Source: Chlorops oryzae
Lineage: Eukaryota; Arthropoda; Insecta; Diptera; Chloropidae
DNA: 64,000 nt
Assembly (NCBI GenBank): GCA_020466095.1
Contig: CM035809.1
Location: forward strand, 380,023 to 444,022
Reading direction: 5' to 3'
Shown: piece after piece, positions 44,725 through 56,148 of the stretch
Layout of the letters: each line of letters opens with the position of its first letter
Position numbering within the stretch: position 1 is the first letter of the stretch
The notes under the pieces: model-generated
Told to the model about the DNA's origin: nothing
The model's input: only the letters and a program-made list of their open reading frames with translations
Database searches by the model: none
Program-made: the position numbers and the translations under genes

Positions 44725-46698
44725 ACACTAGTTTACAGCCATTTTGTACAGGATACACCACTCAACTTTTCTTATAGATTTTGGGTCCCTGAATCCGAAA
44801 ACCTCATCGAAAATTTTTTGAATGGATTGGTTTTTGAGATATGACCATTTGAAATTTTTTTTTCAAAAGTACTTTCATTTGATGGATCATATCTCAAGAT
44901 AGAAACAAACTACCTAGTTAAATGATGTACTAACTTAAAGAATATAAAATTTTAAATCAAAATATGTCCCTTCTTTATGATATTATGGTACAGTGTCAAT
45001 GTAACATAAGCCAAAAGTTCAAAACAATATTTTTTTCTATTCAAAATTAAGAAAAAAATATCATGTTTATATTTAAAAAAAATACAAATCCTAAGACTGT
45101 ATTTTTTTTTAAAACCACACGTATAAAATGAACCCTTGTGAAGAAAACGTGATACCAACGAATAAAATCTATGGGTTAATATTGAAGTTATGACCATTTA
45201 TGTGCAACTTTCAAAGTGCTTCTTTCGTTTACACCAACGAGTATGCTTTAATATTTTTAAAATTATGAAAGTCTCTTTATTTATTTTACTCAATAAAGTA
45301 TGCTTTACATTTTTTAAGCTATCAAAATCAATGAAGCAAACGAAAATTAGAAATAGTTTGATGTTTTCTTTTGTCTTTTGTTCTTTTCGCTATTTGATTC
45401 GCGTATAAGAAACCAAATATAATCTCCCATCATTCTTTCGTTCCAAAATACCTGGTAGCGAAAAAGGGTAAAACTGGGTGAAAATAACGTCAAGAATTGG
45501 TCTCTAATTAAAAAAGAGGATGTGATTCTTCCTCCTTTGCACATCAAACTTGGACTAATCAAGAACTTTGTGAAGGCGTTAAAAAAAGAAAGTCAAGCGT
45601 TGATCTACCTTAAGTCTCTGTTTAAACGTTTGTCTGAGGCAAAAATTAAGGACGGGGTTTTTGATGGTCCACAAATAAAGAAATTGCTTGAAGACAACAT
45701 TTTCCATACATATTTGTCTCCAAATGAACTCGCGGCTTGGAACTCTTTTAAATTAGCCGTTCCTAATTTTCTTGGAAACCATAAAAGCCCGAATTTTAAG
45801 GCTATTGTAACGAATTTGTAAGAGAATTATGCAAAAATGATCCATTTTTTACACTCCCACTTGGACTTTTTTCCTGAGAGTCCTGGTGATGTCAGTGACG
45901 AGCACGGTGAAAGATTCCATCAAGAAATGAAGACTATCGAAAGACGCTACCAGGTATTTTGGAACGAAAGAATGATGGGAGATTATATTTGGTTTGTTAT
46001 ACGCGAATCAAATAGCGAAAAGAACAAAAGACAAAAGAAAACATCAAACTATTTCTAATTTTCGTTTGCTTCATTGATTTTGATAGCTTAAAAAATGTAA
46101 AGCATACTTTATTGAGTAAAATAAATAAAGAGACTTTCATAATTTTAAAAATGTTAAAGCATACTCGTTGGTGTAAACGAAAGAAGCACTTTGAAAGTTG
46201 CACATAAATGGTCATAACTTCAATATTAACCCATAGATTTTATTCGTTGGTATCACGTTTTCTTCACAAGGGTTCATTTTATACGTGTGGTTTTAAAAAA
46301 AAATACAGTCTTAGGATTTGTATTTTTTTTAAATTTAAACATGATATTTTTTTCTTAATTATGAATAGAAAAAAATATTTTTTTGAACTTTTGGCTTATG
46401 TTACATTGACACTGTACCATAATATCATAAAAAAGGGACATATTTTGATTTAAAATTTTATATTCTTTAAGTTAGTACATTATTTAACTAAGTAGTTTGT
46501 TTCTATCTCGAGATATGATCCATCAAATGAAAGTACTTTTGAAAAAAAAGAGCCAAAATTTCAAATGGTCATATCTCAAAAACCAATCCATTCAAAAAAT
46601 TTTCGATGGGGTTTTCGGATTCAGGGACCCAAAATCTATGAAAAAAGTGGAGCGAGATCAACTGTACATTTATTTTTTTTAATTTCGTAAACTAGTGT
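44725..46698. mobile_element. 1.97-kb foldback element with ~735-bp arms
   Basis: The left arm (44725-45460) and right arm (45945-46698) are inverted copies: ACACTAGTTTAC opens each end, and matches continue through the GGGTCCCTGAATCCGAAAAC and TGGATTGGTTTTTGAGATAT regions to CGCTACCAGGTATTTTGG, with only scattered differences and small indels. AATA flanks both ends (44721-44724 and 46699-46702), a possible 4-bp duplication. The 484-bp unpaired centre encodes most of the protein at 45462-46058; the last ~38 codons lie in the right arm, so the left arm holds their mirror image. This implies formation by inverted duplication of an element's 3' half. Confidence 0.8.
45462..46058 (+). pseudogene. 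LPPLHIKLG / IHFLHSHLDFFP family fragment
   Basis: One frame, about 198 codons, runs from the inner edge of the left arm to a stop at 46056-46058 with a single internal stop (TAA, 45819-45821). Recognisable blocks: GENNVKNWSLIKKEDVI, LPPLHIKLGLIKNFVKAL, KDGVFDGPQIKKLLEDN, then after the stop IHFLHSHLDFFPESPGDVSD, EHGERFHQEMKTIERRYQ and MMGDYIWFVIRES. I know these blocks from a multicopy uncharacterised protein of arthropod and other invertebrate genomes. The HSHLDFFP..E..H pattern and the copy number suggest a transposon enzyme, but I cannot name a superfamily. The N-terminal part is absent. Confidence 0.7.
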
Positions 46699-46702
46699 AA
46701 TA

Positions 46703-48120
46703 GGCATCTAGAGAGCTAAAACTAGAATTATTAATTTCATACGAAAATTTTTGAAAACTCAAATAAAGCAAAGGTATTTGATTGAGTTTAACAGGCATGG
46801 AGACTTAAGGAATATATTCGGAAATTTAAAATTTTCGAAGCTCTTAAACTGAGTTGAGGACTACGACTCTGATTGTCAAAATTCATGAAAACTTAAAATT
46901 GATATCAAGTTAGTGGTCTATTTCGCGAAGTAACGTGTTGTATTCTTCTGCAAGGAGAAAATTGTATGCAGTCCCATCGCACTTTTAAACGCAATTATAA
47001 AAACCATCTGTTTAACGTCAACATTTTGAAGTGCCCATACCAAAAAATAATATAATACATAGATATTAAAACTTTTTATCAGCTTATTCTTTGTCCCATA
47101 TTTTCAACAGTTTTTATTATTCAACATTTAAATTATGCCCTTAACATTGTGAAGTTCATTGATTTTCCTTTTCACTTGGCTCTTCTGTCAAAGTTTCTTT
47201 TACCACGGTCATTTTGGCGATTTTCAACAAACCAGAAGCTACAGTAAAACACTTCAGGCAAAACTTGTAGGTCATTCCATTCCGTTCTCCACAAAATCTG
47301 TCCAAGCAATTTCTCTCCTAAAAATCGCCATTTTAGTGAGATCAGCGTTATAGTATCTCTGACGTTCATGTGAAATTTCGGCTTCTGAATGGCTGAAAGC
47401 TTAAGCGAGCATAGAACGATAAAAAATTTATTGAATTGGACTATGTACGAGTATGCAAGTAAAACATTGTTTCTTTAATTATATGTAATATTAACCATCG
47501 ATATTCGAGGGTGCGTCTTTGGCTTTTTCAGCTTTTTTAAACATTTCAAATATACCTTGCGTGATTTTAGTTGTCAAAATCTCTAGCCGGACATTATCGC
47601 ATGCATGTAATGAGAACAGCGGCCATCGCCCAATGCGACATTTTTGGTATTTTTTAAAATAATTTTAAGCGAAAGCTGATCTTTTTTTCTATAAAATGAC
47701 ATCTTGAACAAGATGGGATCTCCAAAACTAACGACTAAATAGAGGTGGAGAACCCAGCGCGACCCACGCGCCAAGCACGCAGAACCCGTTATTCAGCTTT
47801 ATTAACTTGAGAAGTTCAGCAGCCAGAGCTGAATAGCGGCTCAATATTTTAGGGGTCAATATTTCCCCTCCTCCTTTTGCACAATTCATGTACTTTCATA
47901 GAGCAACATTTCCACCAAGTTTCATCAAAATCCAAGTTATGAAGTTTTTTGAGCGTGAAATGCCCCATATATGACGTTAGTAAACCTTAACTCGCTCGAA
48001 GCTCATATGAACGCTTTGAGTTAAAGTATCGGGTTAAGAATGTAACTCCCTATAGGGAGAACATAGCATTGGTCATCGTTTATGTCATCGTTGACTCGTT
48101 GTCACTCGTTATCGACGTCG
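46703..48120. other. AT-rich sequence, nothing recognised
   Basis: No supported gene, RNA or delimited repeat. Confidence 0.4.
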
Positions 48121-49182
48121 CACAGTGCTTCGACCCATAGACAAAAATCAAAAAAAAAAATTGTTTTAATATATTGATGAAATATATATTTTCGGAAAGA
48201 TAATAAAACAACTAATATAATTATAGAAAAATATTTATGGTTTGATTCTTTAGATCACCACTAGAGGGCGCTGAAGTTAGACGATTTTAAGCAAAACTGC
48301 TTTAACAAAAAAATTGCTCAAGTCGATTCACTAAAAATAATCTCAAAAATTTATTTTTACGTGAAATTACTTCAAACTTAATTTTTTGACTTCTTCAATA
48401 TATAAGTAATAAATAAAAAATAAATTTTAAGGCAAAGGAGCTTAATGTCATTTTGGTTTTTTGCTTTGAAAATCACAAATTTTTGGTTGGTTATTCAAAA
48501 ATTACAAAACTTTAATGGAGTAAAAAAAAAATACGGAAAAACGGGTATTTTTTTATTCCTATTTTTAGTACCTTATATATTCCTCTAATAAGTTATGAAA
48601 AAATCAGACTTTTATCGAAACAACAAATAAAGAAAAAGTTAGATTTTAAAAATGTATATTTTTCATGATTTATACTAAAGTTTTCTTTGTAAATAAACAT
48701 TATTAAATGCAGCCAAAAAGTATGCTTTTCAATATTTATCAAATGTGCATGCATTTATAAGTCTTAACCTTCGTTGTTTTTCGTTGCAATTTTAGAAAAA
48801 TGTGGCTGATTATTGAGTCTTAAGTCCTTGCTTTATCTCTCTCGTTTTATTAACAGAACTGTCTGCGAAAAGACTTAAGACGCGAACGTGAAAACAGTAA
48901 TAAAAATCTTACGAAATTAATGGAGGAAATATTATTTTTTGATAAGATCGCATATGTATATACTCTTCCCCCAATTTTTAAGAAATTTTTGGCAAAATAT
49001 CCATTTTTATAGCCGAAAATAACTTTGGGTGGTATGGGCGGTGGGTGGTGGTAGGGGTCAATTTTGATGAAACTTCGAAATTTTCTTAATTAAGCCATAT
49101 TAGGGACTTGTGCCAAATTTCATTGCCCTACGACACTTCTTTCTATTTTTGTCCATCGAATGTATGGGATCGAAGCACTGTG
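48121..49182. mobile_element. 1.06-kb TIR element, CACAGTGCTTCGA ends
   Basis: CACAGTGCTTCGACCCATAG then ACAAAAAT on the left; the right end is the complement of CACAGTGCTTCGATCCCATA with an insertion before GGACAAAAATAG. The flanks CGACGTCG and CGTCGTCG are alike (6 of 8) but not identical, so the duplication is uncertain. AT-rich interior, no transposase frame. Non-autonomous; the superfamily is not assigned. Confidence 0.6.
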
Positions 49183-49238
49183 CGTCGTCGCCATTTTGAT
49201 GAATAATCGGTACTCTCTAAGTCGTCTTGTATCATCAC

Positions 49239-49791
49239 CAGGGTTGGAACTTTACTGCAATTGCAGTAGATCTACTGCGTTTTTTTGAAATTTTTGACAT
49301 CTACTGCGACACTGCAAAAAGCTTAAAATCTACTGCGATTTTCTTCCATGGTGTCACTCGATTTTTTTTTTTTTTTTGGTCAAACAAAACTCCTAACGAT
49401 AACTACCAAAAAAGTACCAATTTTGGTTATACATTATCAACACCGCAATTCTATTTGTAACAAAGATGATATTGTTGTCCTTGTTTAACATCTTGGATTT
49501 TCCATTTAAGGTTATATGTCGCGATATTAACCGTTTGAAAGCTGATACATATAACAGAAAAAAATCTTGTCAAAAATCTTCGCTGAACATTGGAAGACGC
49601 GCAGTATGGAGAAATATTTACATGAAATGTACTTTTTGTTTAGTTTTTCTTTTTATTTGAAAAGAATAAAATATATTTTTGTTATAAAAAACCGATTTGT
49701 AATGATTTTTTTTTTACTACGCAAAATTCAAATCTACTGCCCTTCTTTGTTAAAACTGCTGCACTTTCTTCTTCGCCAAGTTCCAACCCTG
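49239..49791. mobile_element. hAT-like element with CTACTGC repeats
   Basis: The ends CAGGGTTGGAACTT and AAGTTCCAACCCTG are perfect 14-bp inverted repeats with the CAGGG start typical of hAT elements. TCTACTGCG-type repeats (about 49268, 49300, 49330, 49732) lie near both ends. The 8-bp flanks (ATCATCAC and CTTAGAAC) do not match, so either the duplication has been lost or the junction was rearranged. 553 bp, no transposase. Confidence 0.7.
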
Positions 49792-49794
49792 CTT

Positions 49795-50208
49795 AGAACT
49801 TTTTAAACATTGCGAAAGCAGTCACGACAACGGAGTGAAAAATTCGGATGTAGTCCATCCGATGGCTATTTTTGGGGTTATGTTCAGCAGATGGCTCTGT
49901 GTCCATTTGCTTTGAACTTTAAGTAAATCTGTTTTGACATTTCTTTTTTTGTAAGTATATTAGAAAAAAATTTTTCTTTTCAAAATTATCTTGTCATTTC
50001 ATTTATGTCCGTGGTTAGTTCAACAATTTAAATTTAAATCAATTTTTGAAAACTATCATTTCAATTGAACCTGAAATTTGGTTGATTCAAAAGGAAAATC
50101 TTTAAAATTTCCAAAAAAAAAATTTTTTTTTTTTAAATATACCTTGTTGAAGCCGTTTTGTATGTTTTTCCTTTTGATTTAACCAGTTTTCTGGTTGATT
50201 TTTTTCTC
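49795..50208. mobile_element. partial relative of the 254-1047 element
   Basis: The first ~110 bp (AGAACTTTTTAAACATTGCG, AAAGCAGTCACGACAACGGA, GTGAAAAATTCGGATG) is an inverted copy of about 602-705. The right end GATTTTTTTCTCTGTG at about 50193-50208 matches that element's CACAGAGAAAAAAA terminus. The left half is missing, replaced by the abutting hAT-like element. Confidence 0.5.
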
Positions 50209-50504
50209 TGTGCGAGACAGAGGCGTATTTCGGAGAGTTCAACAAATCCTATTTTTTGGAGGCGTTACAAAAATGGCAGCTACGTTGGGAGAAGTGCATC
50301 TTTATAAAATGTTGAAAAATAGAAAAAAATGTTTTGAAAATATTGTGTGTTCATTTCTAACACGGGTACTTATTGAACCGCCCTCGTATATTTATGTTTA
50401 TGTATATAAATTGTATAAATTTTTCTTTATTTACTTCGGTATATTATCATGCCAATATTTATTTGCACTATTAAAATCGGCTGTACTATGATACTTTGTA
50501 CATA

Positions 50505-52133
50505 TGGGCAATTCCATTTGTTGGTACGTTACACTTTTTTTAATTTTGGGCACATAACTTCTTAAGTTTTTTAAACACGATGTCGAGCTTTTCCAGTAAA
50601 TAAAGATAGGCATGAGTTCTAGAAAATACAATATTTAATTTTGAAAAAAGTCCATGGGGCATCCCGGTAATGCTGATTAAAAGGCGTTGGTACGTTACAA
50701 ATTTTTCTAGCTGTTTTGAGAGAGCGGCAGATATTGTGAAAACTCTGCTCTCCTACTGAATGTAGTTTTACAAAATTTTTATGAATTATGTAAAAAAGGT
50801 TACTTTCGATGATTTTCATTAAAAAACCCAAGAAATATGTGTTGATAAATTTAAAAAAATATTATACGCCTGTTGGTACGTTACGTTGGTATGTTACATA
50901 AAAATTTTTGAAATCGAACTGTCGTAGAGATATCAAAGTAAAAAAAATTTTTACAAAAGATTTGACCTAAATCTATAAAATTAACCTTCTGAATAGTATA
51001 GAAGCTTTTTATGCCCGGCAGACTTTGTGTGCCGGGAATACTATCTTTTTGCATCTGTTTGAAACACCCAGGTGTTTCATCAAATGAGGGTACCTCCTGC
51101 TCATCAAGTAAAAAAATTAGGCGTGATCGTTTATCCTTTAAAACTGTGTATGTCCAAAACAGGGTTGGATCGACGGTGGCTATATCGGGTTTGCACCCCC
51201 CTTTGGGAAATTTTGATGGTTTGGATGGTTTGTGCATATCAAAGACTTCTATCCAACAAATATAAAAAATCAGGTGTGTGATTGGATTCCCGGGAATTCA
51301 TTTCCCCGGGAAATTGAAATAAATACTTGGGAATTTAAATATGTTCGAAATTTTTTAATTCGAAAATTTTATCGTATAGCCGCTCTTTTGTTTTTGACAA
51401 TGTCATTTCTTTCAAAATTTCCATACATTCTTCAAATTATTGGAGGAACGAAATTCCCTTTCCCCAAAATTTGGGGAAAGGGAATCCAATCACATGCCCG
51501 AATAAAAAATTTACATACTAATTTTCAAGTTACATAGATCTTAGCACATTTGAAACTGCGACCGGTACCTTGTCAGGCTAACAATCATGAAAGCGTTGGT
51601 ACGTTACAGCTTTTTAATGCAATTTAAAATTAAAAATAACCCACAAATTTAATTTTTTTAACGGAATTCTTTGAACAATTTCGAATACTTAGAGGAAAAA
51701 ATAAAGAGCATTTATTTCATCGACATGCTTTACTTTGACACTAACTTTGTTGCATTTAGCGTTGGTATGTTACACAAACTTTGCGGCCAAATGCAACACT
51801 GTCTGAGTCGCTTAAAATTATACTTTTCGTACTTTTGCCAGCTTAATCTAAAGCTCTTGATTGTTAACCGTAATTGGGCTTAGTTATATATCGAAAAATA
51901 TATACATGTTTTATTTGCTGACCTTGGGAAAATTTTCGACGTTTGACATTTTTCTTCGAATAATTTAAGCTTTTCACAAAACACGCGTGTCCACTTGCGA
52001 AAAAAGGATGCACTATATGAATTTGACAGCAACGTATAGATTACATATCTGTTCAACTATTATTGATATTTTTTTCCAACTTTAATCGAAAAAAATTTTT
52101 TTTTCTTCTCATCGATTTCTGTGGAATTGCCCA
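50505..52133. mobile_element. 1.63-kb TIR element with TTGGTAYGTTAC repeats
   Basis: The ends TGGGCAATTCCA and TGGAATTGCCCA are inverted and flanked by TA (50503-50504 and 52134-52135). Six same-strand copies of TTGGTACGTTAC or TTGGTATGTTAC start at 50521, 50687, 50873, 50886, 51596 and 51762. There is no transposase frame. It encloses a smaller inverted-repeat element at 51277-51495. Superfamily unknown to me. Confidence 0.6.
51277..51495. mobile_element. nested MITE, TGTGATTGGATTCCC ends
   Basis: TGTGATTGGATTCCC and GGGAATCCAATCACA form perfect 15-bp inverted ends. Just inside each end are further short palindromes (CCCGGGAATTCATTTCCCCG on the left, CCCCAAAATTTGGGG on the right). About 219 bp. 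No clear target duplication. Confidence 0.55.
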
Positions 52134-52135
52134 TA

Positions 52136-52850
52136 TATGTTAACACTTTTCAGGTAACTCACTTAATGACTTTTCTCGGGTGCTCAGCATCACGTTCGGA
52201 AAATGTTATTGATTTCCGTGAGAAATGGAAACGTTTCATATTTTTAACAAGCGAAAATTCTCTCCCTGCAATGCATCGAATTTTTACAGCCAAATAGGAA
52301 GACCCAATGCTCAATGGCCAAGAAATTGCTTTAAATTATGAAAAATCCCAACGGGCTCGCATTTGCAAATTTTTTTTATTTATGACGGAAATGAAGTTCA
52401 TTTCTGTGGGATGATGAATTTAAGGGGGAAAAAGCTTTCATCATGAATTTAAGGTAAATACGAGTAGAATAAATTTTTTGAAGAGAAAATAAATAGCCTC
52501 TGATTGTAAGGACGAGGAGCTAAAGTTGAAAAAAGCTTTTTCGAGGTAAAAACAATGAACAATTTTTAAGGAAGCAATGGTTCCATTAAATAAAAACGTA
52601 GTTCTCATGCCACGGACATATTCTGGTTCTTACTTCATACAGTACTTAATAAAACGGCTGCTTAAGTTCATAATATTTGTCCCAATTATTTTATCTCATA
52701 AAATCTGTTAAATTATGCCTTAATTTTTTAGATATACTTTATTGAATAATTGATGCTTTCCTGTTATTTGCGATCATATAATTTCAAACAATGCGACTAA
52801 TTAAAAGCCAAAATATAACGCAGGAACTTACCGCAAATATACAGAGAACA
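52136..52850. other. AT-rich sequence, nothing recognised
   Basis: No gene, RNA or delimited repeat seen. Confidence 0.4.
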
Positions 52851-55060
52851 ACATGCACTCACATGGCCGTCATCTTCTTACACTTCCGTTTCCGCTGAGT
52901 AATCATATAAATCCAACTAACCAAGCACACTAAAAACAACAATGGGAAAAAACGTGCACAAACACACGCGGTTCAGTTCATGCTTAATTCGTTTTAATTC
53001 ACTTTTAAGCAAACCAAACAGGCGCACACACAAGCACACATAAATAAAGATAAATAAGAATGCCGAGCGTGCAGCTCCACAAATAAAAGCTCGGAAAATA
53101 AATACAGTGTGAAGGGTCTCCTTTCAGTTGCTTTTTTGTTTTGAATTTTCCCCTTTTTGGTGTTTGCACTTTGACTTCTTGTATTTATTTTGATTATTCT
53201 TTTTCGTTTTCTTTTTCGTTTATTCATTTTATTCGCTTTTCTTCGCTTTGTTTTTGTTGTAATTAATTTAAAATATTATAATGGCGTGCAGCTAGAATAA
53301 AGATAGAAAATATAAAAGCGAACACAACAAAAAAGGAAAAATGAAAACAAGTTTAATAAAATCAAAGAAAAAAAAACGCAATGAAATGAAACGAAACGAA
53401 ATAAAATGGGAAGAAATAAAATAAAAGTAAAATGAATGCCGTAAATACAGAGAGAAATGCCATCAAATGCCATAGAAAAATGGCAAGAGCTGAAACTAAA
53501 TCAAGTCTAAAGCAATAAAACAAAAAAACAATGACAAGAACAAGCAGCAACATAACGTTGATGACAGCATAACGACGATGACAACGCTGACTATTACAGC
53601 ATCTCAACATCATCATCAACGGGAACGTAAATAATTATATCGCGACTGGGGCAAAGGCTCACAAGGACAGTCAGCAAAATGTACCAGCAGCATCTGAAAG
53701 CACCAGCGGACAGTATAAAGCAGTCATAGGAAAGACAGTACAGGGCAAGACAGTTCGGAAGCGGAGGCAGCAAGAAAACGTGCTTTAGGATACGATACTG
53801 CATAGCCGAGCTAAACGGAATACACGTAAACGTAGCACGCAGTGGGTAGAAAAACGCAGCGAAAACATTGATAAAAAGGAGTGAAGGATTAAAAGTGAGC
53901 AGCCCCATCTCGCTGGCTCAAGGATAAAAACTATAAAGTGAATATTTTAATTGACGTCAGACGGGCCGACCGACCGACCGACCGACCGACCGACTAAAGA
54001 ATTCGATGAAAGACGACGTGAAGGACATTCAGATACACTCAACTTAGTAGTGATGAAATCGAATAAAGCGAATGAGCGCGATTATGCATGCACGAATAAA
54101 CCAGTAACTGCAAAACCATTAAAAGAAAGCCTTAAACTAAGGTCCTGTTTCCCTAACTATGCATAACTTTTCACCATACAAACCCAAATATCCCAGTCAG
54201 CCAGTCGGATATCCAGTCAGTCAGTCAGTCAGTTAGCCAACAGCCGCAACTATTATGAAAGCCGAAATGAGAGAGAGGGTAAAAAGCAGCAGGGGAAAAA
54301 AGTAAAACAAAACGTACGATGAAAACAGAAACGAAAACAAAAACATAAAACAAAAACCCGAAGAGAAAAGAAAAGAAAAGAAAATGACAGAAATAAATAA
54401 ACAAAATCCGCGCAAAATATACCAGAAACTCAAAAACTTGAATAGCTATAAAGCATCCTTACATGCTCATATATCGTCATATCCTTATGGATTTCATTCA
54501 TGCCCTCGGCACATGAACACACTCAACCAGCAGCCAGCGGCCAGCAGCCGCATTCAGCATCCAACAACCCATGGCCCAAGTCCCACCTCTCACGCCAATG
54601 CTCAACGTGCGACCTAAACTTTCTGATGATAATTACGTTGATGATGCTAGAGTTAAGATGAGCTACCATACATTATATGGAGATGGAGTGCTATGCTCTG
54701 TTTGCATGCATATGTGTGTGTGTGTGTGCGTGAGTATTTGTGGGGACAACGAAAAAATTGAAAAAAGTAATAAACGTAAAGCTATTACGAAATCTGATAA
54801 TAGTCCACCGCTGGCTACGACGTTCCGAGCAAGCTGATTGCAAACGATTTGACTGCACACTCGAAAAAATTCAAAATGTCTGTGCTGTACATTTGTATGT
54901 GTATTTTGGTGTGTGTGTGTGTGTTTGTGTGTACTTCTATCAGTATAGAAGGACTTGGAGGATTTGTTGTAGCAAGCAGGGAGCAAACGTAAAATCAAAA
55001 TAAGAAACGAACGGAAAAAAAACACCAAAAAAGTTTGCACGCTGCCCAACAATGAGTAGA
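52851..55060. other. repeat-poor host segment with microsatellites
   Basis: It contains ACACAC-rich sequence (53020-53040), AAATAAAA/GAAACGAAACG runs (53385-53430), a CGAC tetranucleotide tract at 53966-53994, a CAGT tract at 54213-54234, a TG run at about 54714-54730 and a GT run at about 54909-54932. It is A-rich on this strand with CAGC/ACAACG-rich stretches at 53540-53830. Long minus-strand frames (53908-53594, 55052-54663) are low-complexity. Likely single-copy host intron or intergenic DNA; an untranslated exon is possible. Confidence 0.4.
53966..53994. repeat. (CGAC)7 microsatellite
   Basis: Seven perfect CGAC units beginning after GGGC. Confidence 0.85.
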
Positions 55061-55828
55061 ATCGATGCTACCCGGTAGGAAAAGTTTGCATTGTTTTTTG
55101 TACAACTGCTCTTTGAAGAGAACTTTGGGGCAGCGTTGCCAGTCAAATATATGTTAACATGCCAAAAAAAAATCGTACTCAAAAACTAATCAGAGTAGGT
55201 ACAAAAAAAAATCCTTTTACTTTACCCTATGTGGAAAAAAGAGTAAAATATTTCTCGATATTTTGATAACACCAATAAATCGAATAAAACGATATCAGCG
55301 TTCCATTTCTTTCAACTGACAGTTTTCTCCTTAAGTGCCTCGGCTTCGGTACGACTAGGGGCTTACTGCAGCAAATGTGTGTTAGGAAATAAGAGTGTAT
55401 GCTTCACATAGACGTCGTCGAGCCAAAAGTCGAAAAATGCATGTGGGAAATATCCGAAAAGTAGCTTAAAATGGACAAGTTCAACAATTGAAGCAGAGCC
55501 GCGAATAACGTTTTAAGTGACAATTTTTTTTAACCCAACTTTTGGACTTTCGCTTTCAATAATTCTCTAGCCCTTTAAACTATCCCAAATATATTGTTAT
55601 TTGGTCAATTCTTAGACATTTCTTAATACTTTGAAACCTTGAAGTAGGCAAGTGGCTTTGTAAGACCTGAATGGCATGGCAAATTTGAAAAAATTGAATT
55701 TTTTGGAGTTGGTAGCAAGATAAATTGATTAATCGGCTTCCAAGACCACTGAATCTTTAACAAAATCTCTAAAAGAGCCTTGGTGGGAAATTTCAGCATC
55801 CGAAATAGATAAACTGGTTATATTTATA
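55061..55828. other. AT-rich sequence, nothing recognised
   Basis: Spacer before the Tc1 element. No supported gene; the A-runs at 55166-55175 and 55203-55212 are the only simple sequence. Confidence 0.4.
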
Positions 55829-56148
55829 CACTAGCAATCATATGAATAGGTACACATTTTCTTTCTTAATTAATGTTTATTTTCTTAAAAATTAGACGCT
55901 GGCAACTCTAGTTTCTTAAGTTATTTTATGCACAAGACTCTCTCCTTTGAATACATGAAGAAGAGGAATGTCAAAACTTGACAGTTAAACGCCTTTTCTA
56001 ACATTTCCCCAAATGTACTCAAAAACGTGCTTTTGAAAGTGACAATAGAATAGGTACAGAGGATTGAAAATAGAAATAACAACTCAATTGCTTTATTTGA
56101 ACAAAAATGTCATCCAGACAATATAAATTAATGGAAATCTGAATAGTT

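Noticed and set aside
44952..45408. Frames in the foldback arms (and mirrored at 45997-46453)
   Set aside because: They match each other only because the arms are inverted copies; no protein family recognised and the arms are AT-rich.
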